Positions 1-10,490 of a stretch of 64,000 nt of DNA are shown here, piece after piece. Under the pieces are notes generated by a model, which worked only from the letters and a program-made list of their open reading frames with translations, searched no databases and was not told where the DNA came from. Each line of letters begins with the position of its first letter. The stretch's first letter is position 1. The translations under genes were made by a program, and so were the position numbers. The DNA lies in assembly GCF_004792415.1 (NCBI RefSeq), contig NZ_CP038853.1, positions 620,001 to 684,000 on the forward strand, read 5' to 3'. Source of the DNA: Pantoea vagans. Its GTDB lineage: Bacteria; Pseudomonadota; Gammaproteobacteria; Enterobacterales; Enterobacteriaceae.

Positions 1-888
1 CGTCAGAACCTTTCCTTTAATGGGCTGGATGATAGCGACGTACACTTTGTTGATAGCCTGGCTGAACTGCCGGCGGCTCCGGCGGCAGTGCTGATTAAGG
101 TGCCGAAAACGCTGGCGCTGCTGGAGCATCAGCTGCGTGCCATTCGCGAAGTCGTCACACCGGATACGGTGATTCTGGCGGCGGCGCGCGCCAAAGAGAT
201 CCATAACTCGACTCTGCAGCTGTTCGAACAGATCATCGGTGAAACCAAAACCTCACTGGCGTGGAAAAAAGCGCGTCTGATTTTCAGCCAGTTCAGCAAG
301 CCTGCACTGCGTGAGGCGACGCCGACGCTGGTCTGGCCGCTGGATGGCACCCCTTACCAGATTCACAACTACGCCAACGTCTTCTCACGTTCGTCGCTGG
401 ATATCGGCGCACGGCTGTTTGTGCAGCATCTGCCGGAAAACATTGAGGGTGAGATTGTCGATCTGGGCTGTGGCAACGGCGTGGTAGGACTGGTGGCACT
501 GGAGCAGAATCCGCAGGCCGAAGTGCATTTCCTTGATGAGTCTTATATGGCGGTCGCCTCCAGCCAGCTTAATGTGGAAGTGAACCGTCCTGACGATCTG
601 TCGCGCTGCCAGTTCCTGGTGAACAACGTGCTGAGCGGCTATCCGTCGGATCGGCTGCATGCGGTGCTGTGCAATCCGCCGTTCCATCAGCAGCACGCGG
701 TCACCGATCACCTTGCGTGGCAGATGTTCCGCGATGCGAAACGCTGCCTTCAGTATGGCGGCGAGTTGCGTATTATCGGCAACCGCCACCTCGATTATCA
801 CCACAAGCTGAAGAAGCTGTTCGGCAACTGCACGCTGATCGCCTCTAACCAGAAGTTTGTGGTGCTGCGCGCGGTGAAAATGCGCTAG
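1..888 (+). CDS. rlmG: 23S rRNA (guanine-1835-N2) methyltransferase RlmG, 5'-truncated
   Basis: The reading frame is open from the first base, so about 80 N-terminal codons lie outside the window; the visible 295 residues match the C-terminal three quarters of RlmG (about 375 residues in the family). RlmG uses S-adenosylmethionine to methylate N2 of G1835 in 23S rRNA. Visible signatures are the SAM-binding stretch [12 protein letters not shown] and the catalytic NPPFH motif typical of N-methyltransferases acting on guanine or adenine. The TAG stop abuts the stop codon of convergent fadH with no base between them, the same neighbour as in E. coli. An internal ATG at 88 is not the true start. 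Confidence 0.93.
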   Translation, partial: RQNLSFNGLDDSDVHFVDSLAELPAAPAAVLIKVPKTLALLEHQLRAIREVVTPDTVILAAARAKEIHNSTLQLFEQIIGETKTSLAWKKARLIFSQFSKPALREATPTLVWPLDGTPYQIHNYANVFSRSSLDIGARLFVQHLPENIEGEIVDLGCGNGVVGLVALEQNPQAEVHFLDESYMAVASSQLNVEVNRPDDLSRCQFLVNNVLSGYPSDRLHAVLCNPPFHQQHAVTDHLAWQMFRDAKRCLQYGGELRIIGNRHLDYHHKLKKLFGNCTLIASNQKFVVLRAVKMR

Positions 889-2916
<2,028 letters not shown>

Positions 2917-2924
2917 TCACAGTT

Positions 2925-2941
2925 AAGTGGTCGGATGAGTT
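2925..2941. promoter_or_regulatory. FadR operator candidate upstream of fadH
   Basis: AAGTGGTCGGATGAGTT matches the 17-bp FadR consensus AACTGGTCCGACNTGTT at about 12 positions and closely resembles the E. coli fadD site. It lies 18 bases upstream of the fadH ATG, where binding would block transcription or initiation. Repression relieved by long-chain acyl-CoA is expected from the family; binding itself is inferred. Confidence 0.6.
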
Positions 2942-3116
2942 CACTCTAGTCACTTCTGCGTTAAAAAAAAGTGAAAGAATGTCAGGGTGTGAGTGAAATC
3001 ATAAACATCGGCGGGGAAAGGCGAATGAGTGGGAGCAGGGAGGTTGTGCGTTACATAGCACCGCCATCTCCTGCATCGCTTTTGATGTTCAGTTCGGTTA
3101 ACCGGCTCTGAAACCG

Positions 3117-3824
3117 CTAACGCCGCCGGATCCATGAATAGCGTGAGCGATAGCCGCTGCCATGGTGAGTATTAAAGCGGTAGCTTGATCCGCTCTCAGC
3201 CATGCAGTAGGTGCAGACATTCACGTTATCAATCTGCGCGGCCGGGACGCCCGCGTTCACCAGCAACTGCGTCGCCAGCGCAGGCAAATCGAACCAGACG
3301 CCCTGCTGGTGAGCAGAGGCCTGAGTACGCTGCGCCAGCGGGTTGACCGGCTGGTTCAGGTGCCAGCACAGCCCGCGGGCAAACGCCGGGTTCTGTGCTA
3401 TCTCCGCCAGCTGCGGTTCGGCCAGTTCATAGCAGCAGGGCCCCATTGCCGGGCCGATGGCCACCACCAGATCCTGCGGCTCACAGCCCTGCTCGCCCAG
3501 TTTTTCCACGGCGCGGGTCAGCACGCCCGCCAGTGTTCCCTTAAGTCCGGCATGCACCGCCGCCACGATTCGCCTATTGCGATCGGCGAACAGCACCGGC
3601 AGGCAGTCAGCGGTATAAACCGCCACCGGGCGCGTCCCGCTGCCGATTACACCATCTGACTCGCAGCTTTTCGGCGGGATGTTCTCAATGTCGGTGACCA
3701 CGGTCGCGCTGTGGCGCTGATGGCCCCAGGCGGCATCGGCGGGAGGCGGCTCACCGGCGGGCTGAAACGCATAATCGAGCCACTTCAGCGAATCGAGCAA
3801 CGGCGAGCGCGGGATCACGGCCAT
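3117..3824 (-). CDS. YfiH/PgeF-family laccase-domain protein (paralogue)
   Basis: This 235-residue protein belongs to the multicopper polyphenol oxidase/purine nucleoside phosphorylase (YfiH, DUF152) family. Metal-site signatures are present: the Cys in TADCLPVLF, the His in AVHAGLKG, and IGPAMGPCCYE. The usual HAGWRG reads HAGLKG, and the C-terminal FFSYRRDG-type motif is replaced by a Ser/Tyr/Arg-rich tail (YRSRYSWI). That suggests a diverged second copy; the housekeeping yfiH normally sits near clpB, outside this window. A muropeptide-editing or purine-nucleoside role is possible from the family but not shown here. It is a single gene with its own upstream gap of about 100 bp before the divergent phosphatase gene. 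Confidence 0.75.
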   Translation of the reverse strand: MAVIPRSPLLDSLKWLDYAFQPAGEPPPADAAWGHQRHSATVVTDIENIPPKSCESDGVIGSGTRPVAVYTADCLPVLFADRNRRIVAAVHAGLKGTLAGVLTRAVEKLGEQGCEPQDLVVAIGPAMGPCCYELAEPQLAEIAQNPAFARGLCWHLNQPVNPLAQRTQASAHQQGVWFDLPALATQLLVNAGVPAAQIDNVNVCTYCMAESGSSYRFNTHHGSGYRSRYSWIRRR

Positions 3825-3927
3825 AAGAATCTCCTGTTATAACTGCGTGCGTTGGGCTGCCCACAGCTTACGTTAACTGCTACATTTTTGAAGCTTCTCC
3901 TCAGACCTTTCTCACCTTAAGGATGAA

Positions 3928-4740
3928 ATGATGAAAACCTCCGCAAAACTCGCTGCATCCGGACTGGTCGCGCTGCTGCTGACCGGCTGCGCCTCGTCGA
4001 CACATCAGACCGCGCAACAGCAGCTCGGTCAGCAATCGGTGCTGGCGCTGAACTGGTTCCAGCAGTCTGGTGAATATCAGGCGCTGACCTGGCAGGCGTT
4101 TAACACCGCGCGCATGGCGTTTGATCAGGCACCGTCGCTGACCGGCAAACCTAAAGCGGTCATTGTCGATCTGGATGAAACCATGCTGGATAACAGCGCC
4201 TACAGTGCATGGCAGGCGAAGAATGGCCAGCCGTTCAGCAGCAAAACCTGGTCAGCCTGGACGCAGGCGCGTCAGGCGAAAGCGGTGCCGGGTGCAGTCG
4301 AGTTCGCACGTCATGTGACAGAGAATGGCGGTACGCTGTTCTATGTGTCGAACCGCGATCAGAAAGATTACGCCGCCACGGTCGCCAATATGCAGCAGCT
4401 CGGCTTCCCGAACGTCAGTGATAAAACGGTACGTCTGAATACCGACAGCTCTAACAAGCAGGCGCGTTTCGATGCCATCAAAAACGCGGGCTACAACGTG
4501 GTGCTCTATGTCGGCGATAACCTCAACGATTTCGGTGGCTCGACCTGGCATAAAGGGAATCAGACGCGTCGCGACTTTGTGAATCTTAACCACCAGCAGT
4601 TTGGTACGCAGTTCATCGTGCTGCCGAATCCGCTCTACGGCGACTGGGAGAGTGGAATGGCGGAAAACTACAATAAACTGACACCGGAACAGCAGCTGTC
4701 TGTGCGGGAATCACGGCTGCAAAGCTGGAACGGTAAATAA
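3928..4740 (+). CDS. 5'-nucleotidase / acid phosphatase, lipoprotein e(P4) family
   Basis: This is a 270-residue outer-membrane lipoprotein phosphatase of the class C acid phosphatase (HAD) family related to Haemophilus e(P4), which dephosphorylates NMN and other nucleoside monophosphates for uptake. A lipoprotein signal ends in LLTGC near residue 21. The catalytic motif VDLDETMLDNS contains the paired aspartates, and LYVGDNLNDFG provides the C-terminal metal-binding aspartates. Two adjacent ATGs (3928 and 3931) follow an AAGGATGAA ribosome-binding site; either could be the start. It stands alone between the laccase-domain gene and an AT-rich gap. Substrate specificity is inferred from the family. 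Confidence 0.85.
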   Translation: MMKTSAKLAASGLVALLLTGCASSTHQTAQQQLGQQSVLALNWFQQSGEYQALTWQAFNTARMAFDQAPSLTGKPKAVIVDLDETMLDNSAYSAWQAKNGQPFSSKTWSAWTQARQAKAVPGAVEFARHVTENGGTLFYVSNRDQKDYAATVANMQQLGFPNVSDKTVRLNTDSSNKQARFDAIKNAGYNVVLYVGDNLNDFGGSTWHKGNQTRRDFVNLNHQQFGTQFIVLPNPLYGDWESGMAENYNKLTPEQQLSVRESRLQSWNGK

Positions 4741-4754
4741 TTCGTCAAGAAAAA

Positions 4755-4774
4755 GAGCCTGCCCGTTCAGGCTC
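4755..4774 (+). terminator. Weak hairpin after the phosphatase gene
   Basis: GAGCCTG and CAGGCTC form a 7-bp perfect stem with a 6-base loop, 14 bases past the stop. The downstream tract (TGTTC) is not a strong T-run, so termination may be inefficient. Confidence 0.4.
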
Positions 4775-5185
4775 TGTTCAGAAATGGCCCTGATTTACTT
4801 ACTGCCGTCACTATTTTGCTGCAAATCAAATTAATCATCTCTTGCTTCATTCTTCTCTTATTACAGGCATATTTAACTGGCTGTCAGCAATTAAGCCGGT
4901 GGATTCTGCTAATGGTTAATTTTTTAATTAAGAGTATTCCTGGTAAAAAGCACACCGGTTGGTATGGCAGTGAATATCCCCTTATTTATTAATTGTATTT
5001 ATTTGTCAGTGGTAACTTTAGTTTATTTTTACTGCTTTTTTAGCTAATTGATTTTAATGGCTTAATAAGGTGATTGGTTTATCTGGCCTCATTTATGCTG
5101 CTGAATTAAATTTACTTAACCCTGACCTTTACTGACCGTTGACTGACAAAAACCGCGTTGTTAAATCGCTGTGAAATATTGCGCG

Positions 5186-5213
5186 TGCATTGAAATTGGT
5201 TAGCGTCTATAAC
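5186..5213 (+). promoter_or_regulatory. Candidate sigma-70 promoter for the carbonic anhydrase/SulP operon
   Basis: TATAAC at 5208-5213 is a good -10. The best -35 at acceptable spacing (16 bp) is TGCATT at 5186-5191, which is poor. The TSS would be near 5220, leaving a leader of about 100 bases. Confidence 0.3.
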
Positions 5214-5245
5214 CTTTTTCTGTGACTCAGTTCTTATTAACCTGG

Positions 5246-5303
5246 CGGCTCACGCTTTATTTGTGAGCCGATACACTTTGTGGTTAGCCAGGATGCGACA
5301 TCC
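5246..5303 (+). promoter_or_regulatory. Two leader hairpins before the carbonic anhydrase start
   Basis: CGGCTCAC (5246-5253) pairs perfectly with GTGAGCCG (5263-5270). Further on, GGATG (5291-5295) pairs with CATCC (5299-5303). Both lie between the predicted promoter and the ATG at 5320, so they would be in the 5' UTR. The in-frame GTG at 5263 falls inside the first stem, which argues against it as the start. Confidence 0.45.
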
Positions 5304-5319
5304 CGGTAGTAGAGAGAAG

Positions 5320-5955
5320 ATGATTGTGACGACACTTAAACCCTTATTAGCGAAAAATCGCAGTTGGGCATTACAGCGCCGCCAGCGTAATCCGGATTAT
5401 TTTAATAAATTCCTTCATCAGCAAAAGCCGCACTCACTCTGGATTGGCTGTTCTGACAGTCGCGTTCCGGCAGAAGTCTTAACCGGCTCCCATCCTGGCG
5501 AACTCTTTGTGCATCGCAATATCGCCAACATGGTGATCGAGGACGATGACAATTTACTGAGCGTGCTGCAATACGCACTCTTCTTTCTCGGCGTTAAACG
5601 CATTGTATTAAGCGGTCACTATGGCTGTGGCGGTGTAGAAGCCGCGCAGAATCTGCCAGGCAGCGTGCTGGAAGGGCAGGAGAGCGCGCTGGCGAGACGC
5701 ATCCAGACCCTGCGTGATGATATTCAGCATGGCCTGGCAGAAATTCCCCTCTCAGACGCGCCGCCGGGCGAACAGCTCGATCGGCTGGTTGAGGCCAATG
5801 TTAAGGCGCAATTCGCCAGGCTGGTGAAATCTGAACCGGTCCGGCAAATCTGGCAATCGGGCCAGGAACTGGAGGTGTTTGGTTGTGTTTACGACCTGCG
5901 CTCCGGCCATCTCAAAGAGCTGATTCATCAATCTGCAGAGGAGCCTTCATTATGA
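5320..5955 (+). CDS. Beta-class carbonic anhydrase
   Basis: This enzyme interconverts CO2 and bicarbonate in the cytoplasm. With the ATG at 5320 it has 211 residues. The zinc site of beta-class enzymes is visible: Cys44 and Asp46 in CSDSR, His100 and Cys103 in GHYGCGG. Arg48 of CSDSR completes the catalytic Asp-Arg pair. A longer reading from GTG 5263 would add 19 non-conserved residues and starts within a hairpin, so I reject it. The stop overlaps the start of the SulP transporter gene by four bases (ATGA), indicating coupled translation. It resembles E. coli Can but is not in the can locus, so it is probably a second, transport-linked enzyme. Confidence 0.93.
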   Translation: MIVTTLKPLLAKNRSWALQRRQRNPDYFNKFLHQQKPHSLWIGCSDSRVPAEVLTGSHPGELFVHRNIANMVIEDDDNLLSVLQYALFFLGVKRIVLSGHYGCGGVEAAQNLPGSVLEGQESALARRIQTLRDDIQHGLAEIPLSDAPPGEQLDRLVEANVKAQFARLVKSEPVRQIWQSGQELEVFGCVYDLRSGHLKELIHQSAEEPSL

Positions 5956-7427
5956 ACCTCGATACCCTGCGTCGCGATATTCCTGCGGGTCTGGTGGTTT
6001 TCCTGGTCGCCTTACCGCTCTGCCTTGGCATCGCACAGGCCAGCGGATTACCCCCGTTTGCCGGTCTGCTGACCGGTGTGATTGGCGGTCTGGTGGTGAC
6101 GTCGCTGAGCCCATCCCGGTTTGCCGTGAGTGGCCCGGCGGCGGGTCTGGTCACCATCGTCGTCGCCTCAATGGCCTCACTGGGCAGCTTCTCCGCCTTT
6201 CTCACCGCGCTGATTATTGCCGGGGCACTGCAATGCGTATTTGGTCTGCTGCGCGCCGGGCGGTTTATTTCGCTGGTGCCAGGTAGCGTCATCAAAGGGA
6301 TGCTGGCGGCGATTGGCCTGCTGCTGATTATGCAGCAGATCCCGGTAGCGCTGGGTGCCGCTGGTGATGCAGAACTGGTGTCATTGGTGACCGGCCAGAT
6401 GACCTTCTCGCTGCCCGCAATCCTGGTAGCGGGTGTCGGTCTGGCCATTTTATGTCTCTGGACGACCGCGCCGGTGAAACGGATCAAAGCGCTGGCCTGG
6501 ATCCCCGGCCCGCTGATTGCGGTGCTCATCGGCTGTCTGGCAACGGTAGCAGGAGGGCGACTCTTCCCTGAAATGACCCAGGGACTGGCGCGCATTTCGC
6601 TGCCCGCTTTTGACAGCGTCTCTGCGCTGGTGGCTGAACTGGAAACGCCCGACTGGATGGCCTGGCAGAATCCGCAGGTCTGGGTAGTGGCGGTGACGCT
6701 GGCACTGGTAGCCAGTCTGGAAACGCTGCTGAGTCAGGAGGCGCTGAAAAAACTGCGTCCTCAGACGCCCGCGCCATCGCCCAACAAAGAGATGTTCGCG
6801 CAGGGTATCGGTAATCTGGCGGCCGGTTTTCTGGGTGCGATGCCGATAACGGCAGTGATTGTGCGCAGCTCGGTCAACGTCAGTGCGGGCGCGCAGACGA
6901 AGCTCTCGATCTTCATTCACGGCGTGCTGCTGCTGATATGTGGAATGTGGTTCAGCGAGATGCTGAATGCTATCCCGCTTGCCAGCCTGGCTGCCGTACT
7001 GCTTTATACCGGTTATAAGCTGGCGACACCCAAACTGTTTGTTGAGCAGTTCCGGATGGGCGCACAGCAGTACGTGCCGTTTCTGGCCACCATCGTCGGC
7101 ATTATCACGCTGGGTATGCTGGTCGGTATTGGCATCGGTATCGCCACGCAAATTCTTTACAGCATCTATAAGAGCCATCGCAACGCGCTGCAGCTTACCC
7201 GCTATGACGACCACTATGTACTGCGTTTCCAGCAGAACCTGACCTTTATGCATAATCCAAAACTGCAGGGATTGCTGGATGAGATCCCGGAGAACAGCGT
7301 CGTCATTGTTGATAACGACAATGCGGAATATATCGATCCCGACGTAAAAGCGGTGCTGAAAGATTTTGGTGATAACGCCGACAAACGCGGTATACGCCTG
7401 AGTCAGTGGCCGGTTGCGGTAAAATAG
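5952..7427 (+). CDS. SulP-family inorganic anion (probably bicarbonate) transporter
   Basis: This is a 491-residue inner-membrane protein with many hydrophobic helices of the SulP/SLC26 family (DIPAGLVVFLVALPLCLGIA at the N-terminus, SRFAVSGPAAG in the first core motif). The C-terminal cytoplasmic stretch (VVIVDNDNAEYIDPDVK) resembles a STAS domain but is short, ending about 55 residues after it begins. The start at 5952 overlaps the carbonic anhydrase stop. Family members move sulfate, bicarbonate or other anions. Co-translation with carbonic anhydrase makes bicarbonate the most likely substrate, by analogy with BicA-type transporters, but this is inference. Confidence 0.88.
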   Translation: MNLDTLRRDIPAGLVVFLVALPLCLGIAQASGLPPFAGLLTGVIGGLVVTSLSPSRFAVSGPAAGLVTIVVASMASLGSFSAFLTALIIAGALQCVFGLLRAGRFISLVPGSVIKGMLAAIGLLLIMQQIPVALGAAGDAELVSLVTGQMTFSLPAILVAGVGLAILCLWTTAPVKRIKALAWIPGPLIAVLIGCLATVAGGRLFPEMTQGLARISLPAFDSVSALVAELETPDWMAWQNPQVWVVAVTLALVASLETLLSQEALKKLRPQTPAPSPNKEMFAQGIGNLAAGFLGAMPITAVIVRSSVNVSAGAQTKLSIFIHGVLLLICGMWFSEMLNAIPLASLAAVLLYTGYKLATPKLFVEQFRMGAQQYVPFLATIVGIITLGMLVGIGIGIATQILYSIYKSHRNALQLTRYDDHYVLRFQQNLTFMHNPKLQGLLDEIPENSVVIVDNDNAEYIDPDVKAVLKDFGDNADKRGIRLSQWPVAVK

Positions 7428-7453
7428 CGCAACGGTTAAGTCGTTTAAGAAGC

Positions 7454-7487
7454 AAAAATCGGATATCTCGGATATCCGATTTTTTTG
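7454..7487. terminator. Rho-independent terminator after the SulP gene
   Basis: AAAAATCGGATATC and GATATCCGATTTTT form a perfect 14-bp stem with a 3-base loop, followed by a T-run. The A-run on the left arm would let it also work in the other direction. Confidence 0.9.
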
Positions 7488-7689
7488 TTTGCGAGGCATA
7501 ATAAGTTCCCAATTTCTGCTGTCATCTGTTGGGTTTAGCCTCTGCAGGATAACGTTCCTGAATCAGCCCGTGAAATGAGGTTTTATCGCCGGATGACATT
7601 GAGGGTATTCAGGATTTAATCATTCTGACACCACGCGCCTGTTCAGGCTGGCGTGGACAGCCAGCCTCTCTGCGACAAGGTCCGGATGT

Positions 7690-9111
7690 ATGCGCATACA
7701 GCTGTTTGAAGAGCACAACGCTAAGAAGAACGCATTTTTGCTGTTTTTGATCACGCTGCTGTTTTGCTTTATCGGCGGACACCTGCGTTTCCCCCAGGAG
7801 CTGTCTCTGTTCTGGCCGGTCAACGCAATCGTCACTGGCGTTATCGTCCGTAATCCTTTTCTGCATCAGACCCGCTCTTACCTGGCCATTTTTGCCGCGA
7901 TGGTATTTAACGACACCGTATTTTCCGGCTGGGCGCTCTCTGCTTTTACCCTCAATCTGGCGAATCTTCTGTTTGTGCTGGTGGCCGCCACGCTGCTGGT
8001 AAAGCATCTTCAGCACGACTCCGGCAGTGAGCGTATAACCAGTGTGCTGCGCATTTTTCCGGCCTGTCTGCTGGCTGCGCTGGCCTGTGCCAGCTGGGGA
8101 GCGCTGGCACAGCAGGCTGATTTTAATGCCGGACTGGCGGTGGCATGGGGTGACTGGTTCAGCGAGCAGTTCTCAACCGGGCTGATGCTGCTGCCCTTTT
8201 TGCTGACGCGCGACTGGTCGTCGCTGTCGCCCCGCCAGTTTCTGCAGATCCGCAAGCTGGCACCGGTCATCGCTGTGATGGTTTCGCTGATGATCGGCGC
8301 AATGATGGGCGGCGCGGGCAGCCTGACGCTGCCGGTTCCGGCGCTGGTCTGGTGCGCCATTGTGTTGCCGATGCCGCTGACCAGCCTGGTGATCCTGCTG
8401 ACCGGCATTACTGAAATCATTCTGGTCTCTCATGGTGTGATGAACATTCAGGGCGACGATAATCTGTTGCCGATTAGCCATCTGACCTCTGCGCGTCTGG
8501 GTGTGGCAACCATCGCGATCAGTCCGCTGATCGTGGCTGCAAGCATGGATGCAATCCGCCAGCTTAATCAGCGTCTGGCGCTGCGCGCGAATTACGATTT
8601 CCTGACCCGCCTGCTGTCACGTTCCGGTTTATATGAAAGCCTGCGTGCGGAGCCGATTTTCCCGGATCGTAAAGTGGGCGTGATCCTGCTGGATGTCGAT
8701 TACTTCAAAGCTATTAATGACAATTTTGGTCACGATGCAGGCGACAGCGTGCTGGAAGAGATCGCCCGCCGGATGCAGCGGGTAGTGGGTAAAGCGGGGC
8801 GCATCTGTCGCTTTGGCGGAGAGGAGTTTGTGGTGGTGCTGTTCGACCAGAACGCGGAAAAGCTCTATTTTCTGGCGGAGGCAATCCGGCAGAAGATGGC
8901 GAAAGAGAAGTTCTGGCTGCAGGGCAGTACGGCCACGGTGACCGTCAGCCTGGGTCTGGCCCATGGCAGTGCCGATGAGGCGACGGAGTGGCATCGCGTG
9001 ATCAACCGGCTGATCTCCGCGGCGGATAAAAATCTCTATCTGTCGAAGCGCAATGGCCGTAATCAGACTTCGCCGGTTAACTACCGCACGATTACCAGCG
9101 ACGTGGCATAG
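7690..9111 (+). CDS. Membrane-bound diguanylate cyclase (MASE1-like sensor plus GGDEF)
   Basis: The 473-residue protein has an N-terminal hydrophobic sensor of about 290 residues with several transmembrane helices resembling MASE1, and a C-terminal GGDEF domain. It should make c-di-GMP from two GTP. The active-site motif is RFGGEEF, preceded by the metal-binding LLDVDYFKAINDNFGHDAGD segment typical of active cyclases. The RxxD inhibitory I-site expected nine to six residues before GGEEF is absent (Gly at both key positions). It stands alone between two probable transcription units. The ligand sensed by the membrane part is unknown. Confidence 0.9.
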   Translation: MRIQLFEEHNAKKNAFLLFLITLLFCFIGGHLRFPQELSLFWPVNAIVTGVIVRNPFLHQTRSYLAIFAAMVFNDTVFSGWALSAFTLNLANLLFVLVAATLLVKHLQHDSGSERITSVLRIFPACLLAALACASWGALAQQADFNAGLAVAWGDWFSEQFSTGLMLLPFLLTRDWSSLSPRQFLQIRKLAPVIAVMVSLMIGAMMGGAGSLTLPVPALVWCAIVLPMPLTSLVILLTGITEIILVSHGVMNIQGDDNLLPISHLTSARLGVATIAISPLIVAASMDAIRQLNQRLALRANYDFLTRLLSRSGLYESLRAEPIFPDRKVGVILLDVDYFKAINDNFGHDAGDSVLEEIARRMQRVVGKAGRICRFGGEEFVVVLFDQNAEKLYFLAEAIRQKMAKEKFWLQGSTATVTVSLGLAHGSADEATEWHRVINRLISAADKNLYLSKRNGRNQTSPVNYRTITSDVA

Positions 9112-9131
9112 CGTCACGTCGCCGTGTCCGG

Positions 9132-10229
9132 TCAGCTGACGCTGCTTTTCAGGGTGCTGGCCTGCTGGTGGCGTTCAATCGCCAGGTCGATCAGACAACT
9201 GATCAAATCCTGATAGCTGAGTCCGGCCGCCTGCCACAGTTTCGGGTACATGCTGATATTGGTGAAGCCGGGCAGGGTATTCACTTCATTGACGATAATT
9301 TCGCCGTCATCGGTCAGGAACACATCGACGCGCGCCATGCCAAAGCACTCCAGCGCGGAGAAGGCTTTGATGGCGACGTCACGGATTGCATCGCTGGTTT
9401 CCGCTGCAATGGCTGCCGGAACCACCGTCTGCGCACCGCTTTCAGAGATATATTTGGTGTCATAAGAGTAGAAGGCGTCATGCACCACCACCTCGCCGCA
9501 CGGGCTGGCTTCCGGCGCATCGTTGCCCAGCACCGCGCACTCAATCTCCCGGCCTTTGATACCCTGCTCAATCAGCACTTTGCGGTCAAAGGAGAAGGCC
9601 AGCGCCAGCGCAGCATCAAATTCTTCAATGCTATCCACTTTGCTGACGCCAACTGATGACCCCTGGTTGGCAGGTTTGATAAACAGCGGCAGGCCAAAGC
9701 GGGCTATCACGGCTTCGGCGTCCAGTTGCGCGCGCTGCGCCTGGGTGACGCTCAGCCATGGCGCGACGTTGAGGCCAGCATCGCGTAGCAGACGTTTGGT
9801 GAAATCCTTATCCATGCTGACAGCAGAACCCAGCACGTCAGAGCCGACAAACGGTAATGATGCCATGCGCAGCAGGCCCTGCAGGGAGCCATCTTCACCC
9901 AGCGTACCGTGCACGATAGGGAAGATAACGTCGATCTGCGACAGCGGATGGGCGTTGTGGCGGGTGATGATTTGCTGCTGCGTGTTACCCGGCACCAGCG
10001 CCACATCTTCAGCGGCGTGATTTAGCGCAATCAGCGCCGGATTTTCAGCGTTCAGTAAGAAGTTCGACGCATCATTCAGACGCCAGTGTCCCTGTTTGTC
10101 GATGCCCAGCAACACTACGTCAAACCTGGTTTTGTCGATCGCCTCAAGAATATTTTTGGCCGACTGCAACGACACCTCATGCTCAGCCGATTTGCCGCCA
10201 AACACGATCCCTACCCGCAACTTTGTCAT
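9132..10229 (-). CDS. ddlA: D-alanine--D-alanine ligase A
   Basis: This ATP-grasp enzyme joins two D-alanines for peptidoglycan precursor synthesis. The 365-residue length matches DdlA (about 364) rather than the shorter DdlB. Visible motifs are [15 protein letters not shown] at the N-terminus, the ATP-grasp stretch [16 protein letters not shown], and the metal/substrate stretch [17 protein letters not shown] at the C-terminus. I start at ATG 10229; a TTG codon lies one codon upstream. It is convergent with the diguanylate cyclase gene, with only 20 bases between stops. The 260 bp upstream of it (10,230-10,490) are purine-rich on the + strand and hold no gene I can support. Confidence 0.95.
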   Translation of the reverse strand: MTKLRVGIVFGGKSAEHEVSLQSAKNILEAIDKTRFDVVLLGIDKQGHWRLNDASNFLLNAENPALIALNHAAEDVALVPGNTQQQIITRHNAHPLSQIDVIFPIVHGTLGEDGSLQGLLRMASLPFVGSDVLGSAVSMDKDFTKRLLRDAGLNVAPWLSVTQAQRAQLDAEAVIARFGLPLFIKPANQGSSVGVSKVDSIEEFDAALALAFSFDRKVLIEQGIKGREIECAVLGNDAPEASPCGEVVVHDAFYSYDTKYISESGAQTVVPAAIAAETSDAIRDVAIKAFSALECFGMARVDVFLTDDGEIIVNEVNTLPGFTNISMYPKLWQAAGLSYQDLISCLIDLAIERHQQASTLKSSVS

Positions 10230-10490
10230 CAATTTTGCCTACTGAAAAAATCAAAACCACAAGATAGCATGGGGTTTGCGCGGGAGAACAGGGTGGGGGA
10301 GGGAATTGTGGGCTGGGGGAATAGCTTTGCGATTCTGTCGGCGTCAGAGGGTTTAGATGGCATTTCGGCACCTGGTGAGAGTGCTGAAGTGGTGGAGCAG
10401 GAGTGTGAACCTGACTGGCGGTCTGGAAACGCTGGTAAGACTGCTATTTTCGCAGCGCTTCAGAAAATGGCTTAGTGAGGTTGAACGCAT

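Larger units (their letters stand above)
4775..5319. other. AT-rich intergenic leader upstream of the carbonic anhydrase gene
   Basis: This gap of about 545 bp is clearly more AT-rich than its surroundings, with runs such as TAATTTTTTAATTAA near 4917-4931. I find no convincing coding region. A likely -10 (TATAAC, 5208-5213) sits before two hairpins close to the next gene. The composition would suit binding by an H-NS-like protein, but that is inference. Confidence 0.4.

Noticed and set aside
5263..5319. GTG at 5263 as the start of the carbonic anhydrase
   Set aside because: It falls inside a perfect hairpin, has no ribosome-binding site, and adds 19 residues not seen in the family.
6450..7499. 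A 349-codon open frame on the - strand
   Set aside because: It covers the SulP transporter antisense and runs through the terminator at 7454-7487.
10230..10490. A small gene in the purine-rich gap between ddlA and the HipA-like gene
   Set aside because: The open frames here overlap the ends of the flanking genes and lack ribosome-binding sites and recognisable sequence.
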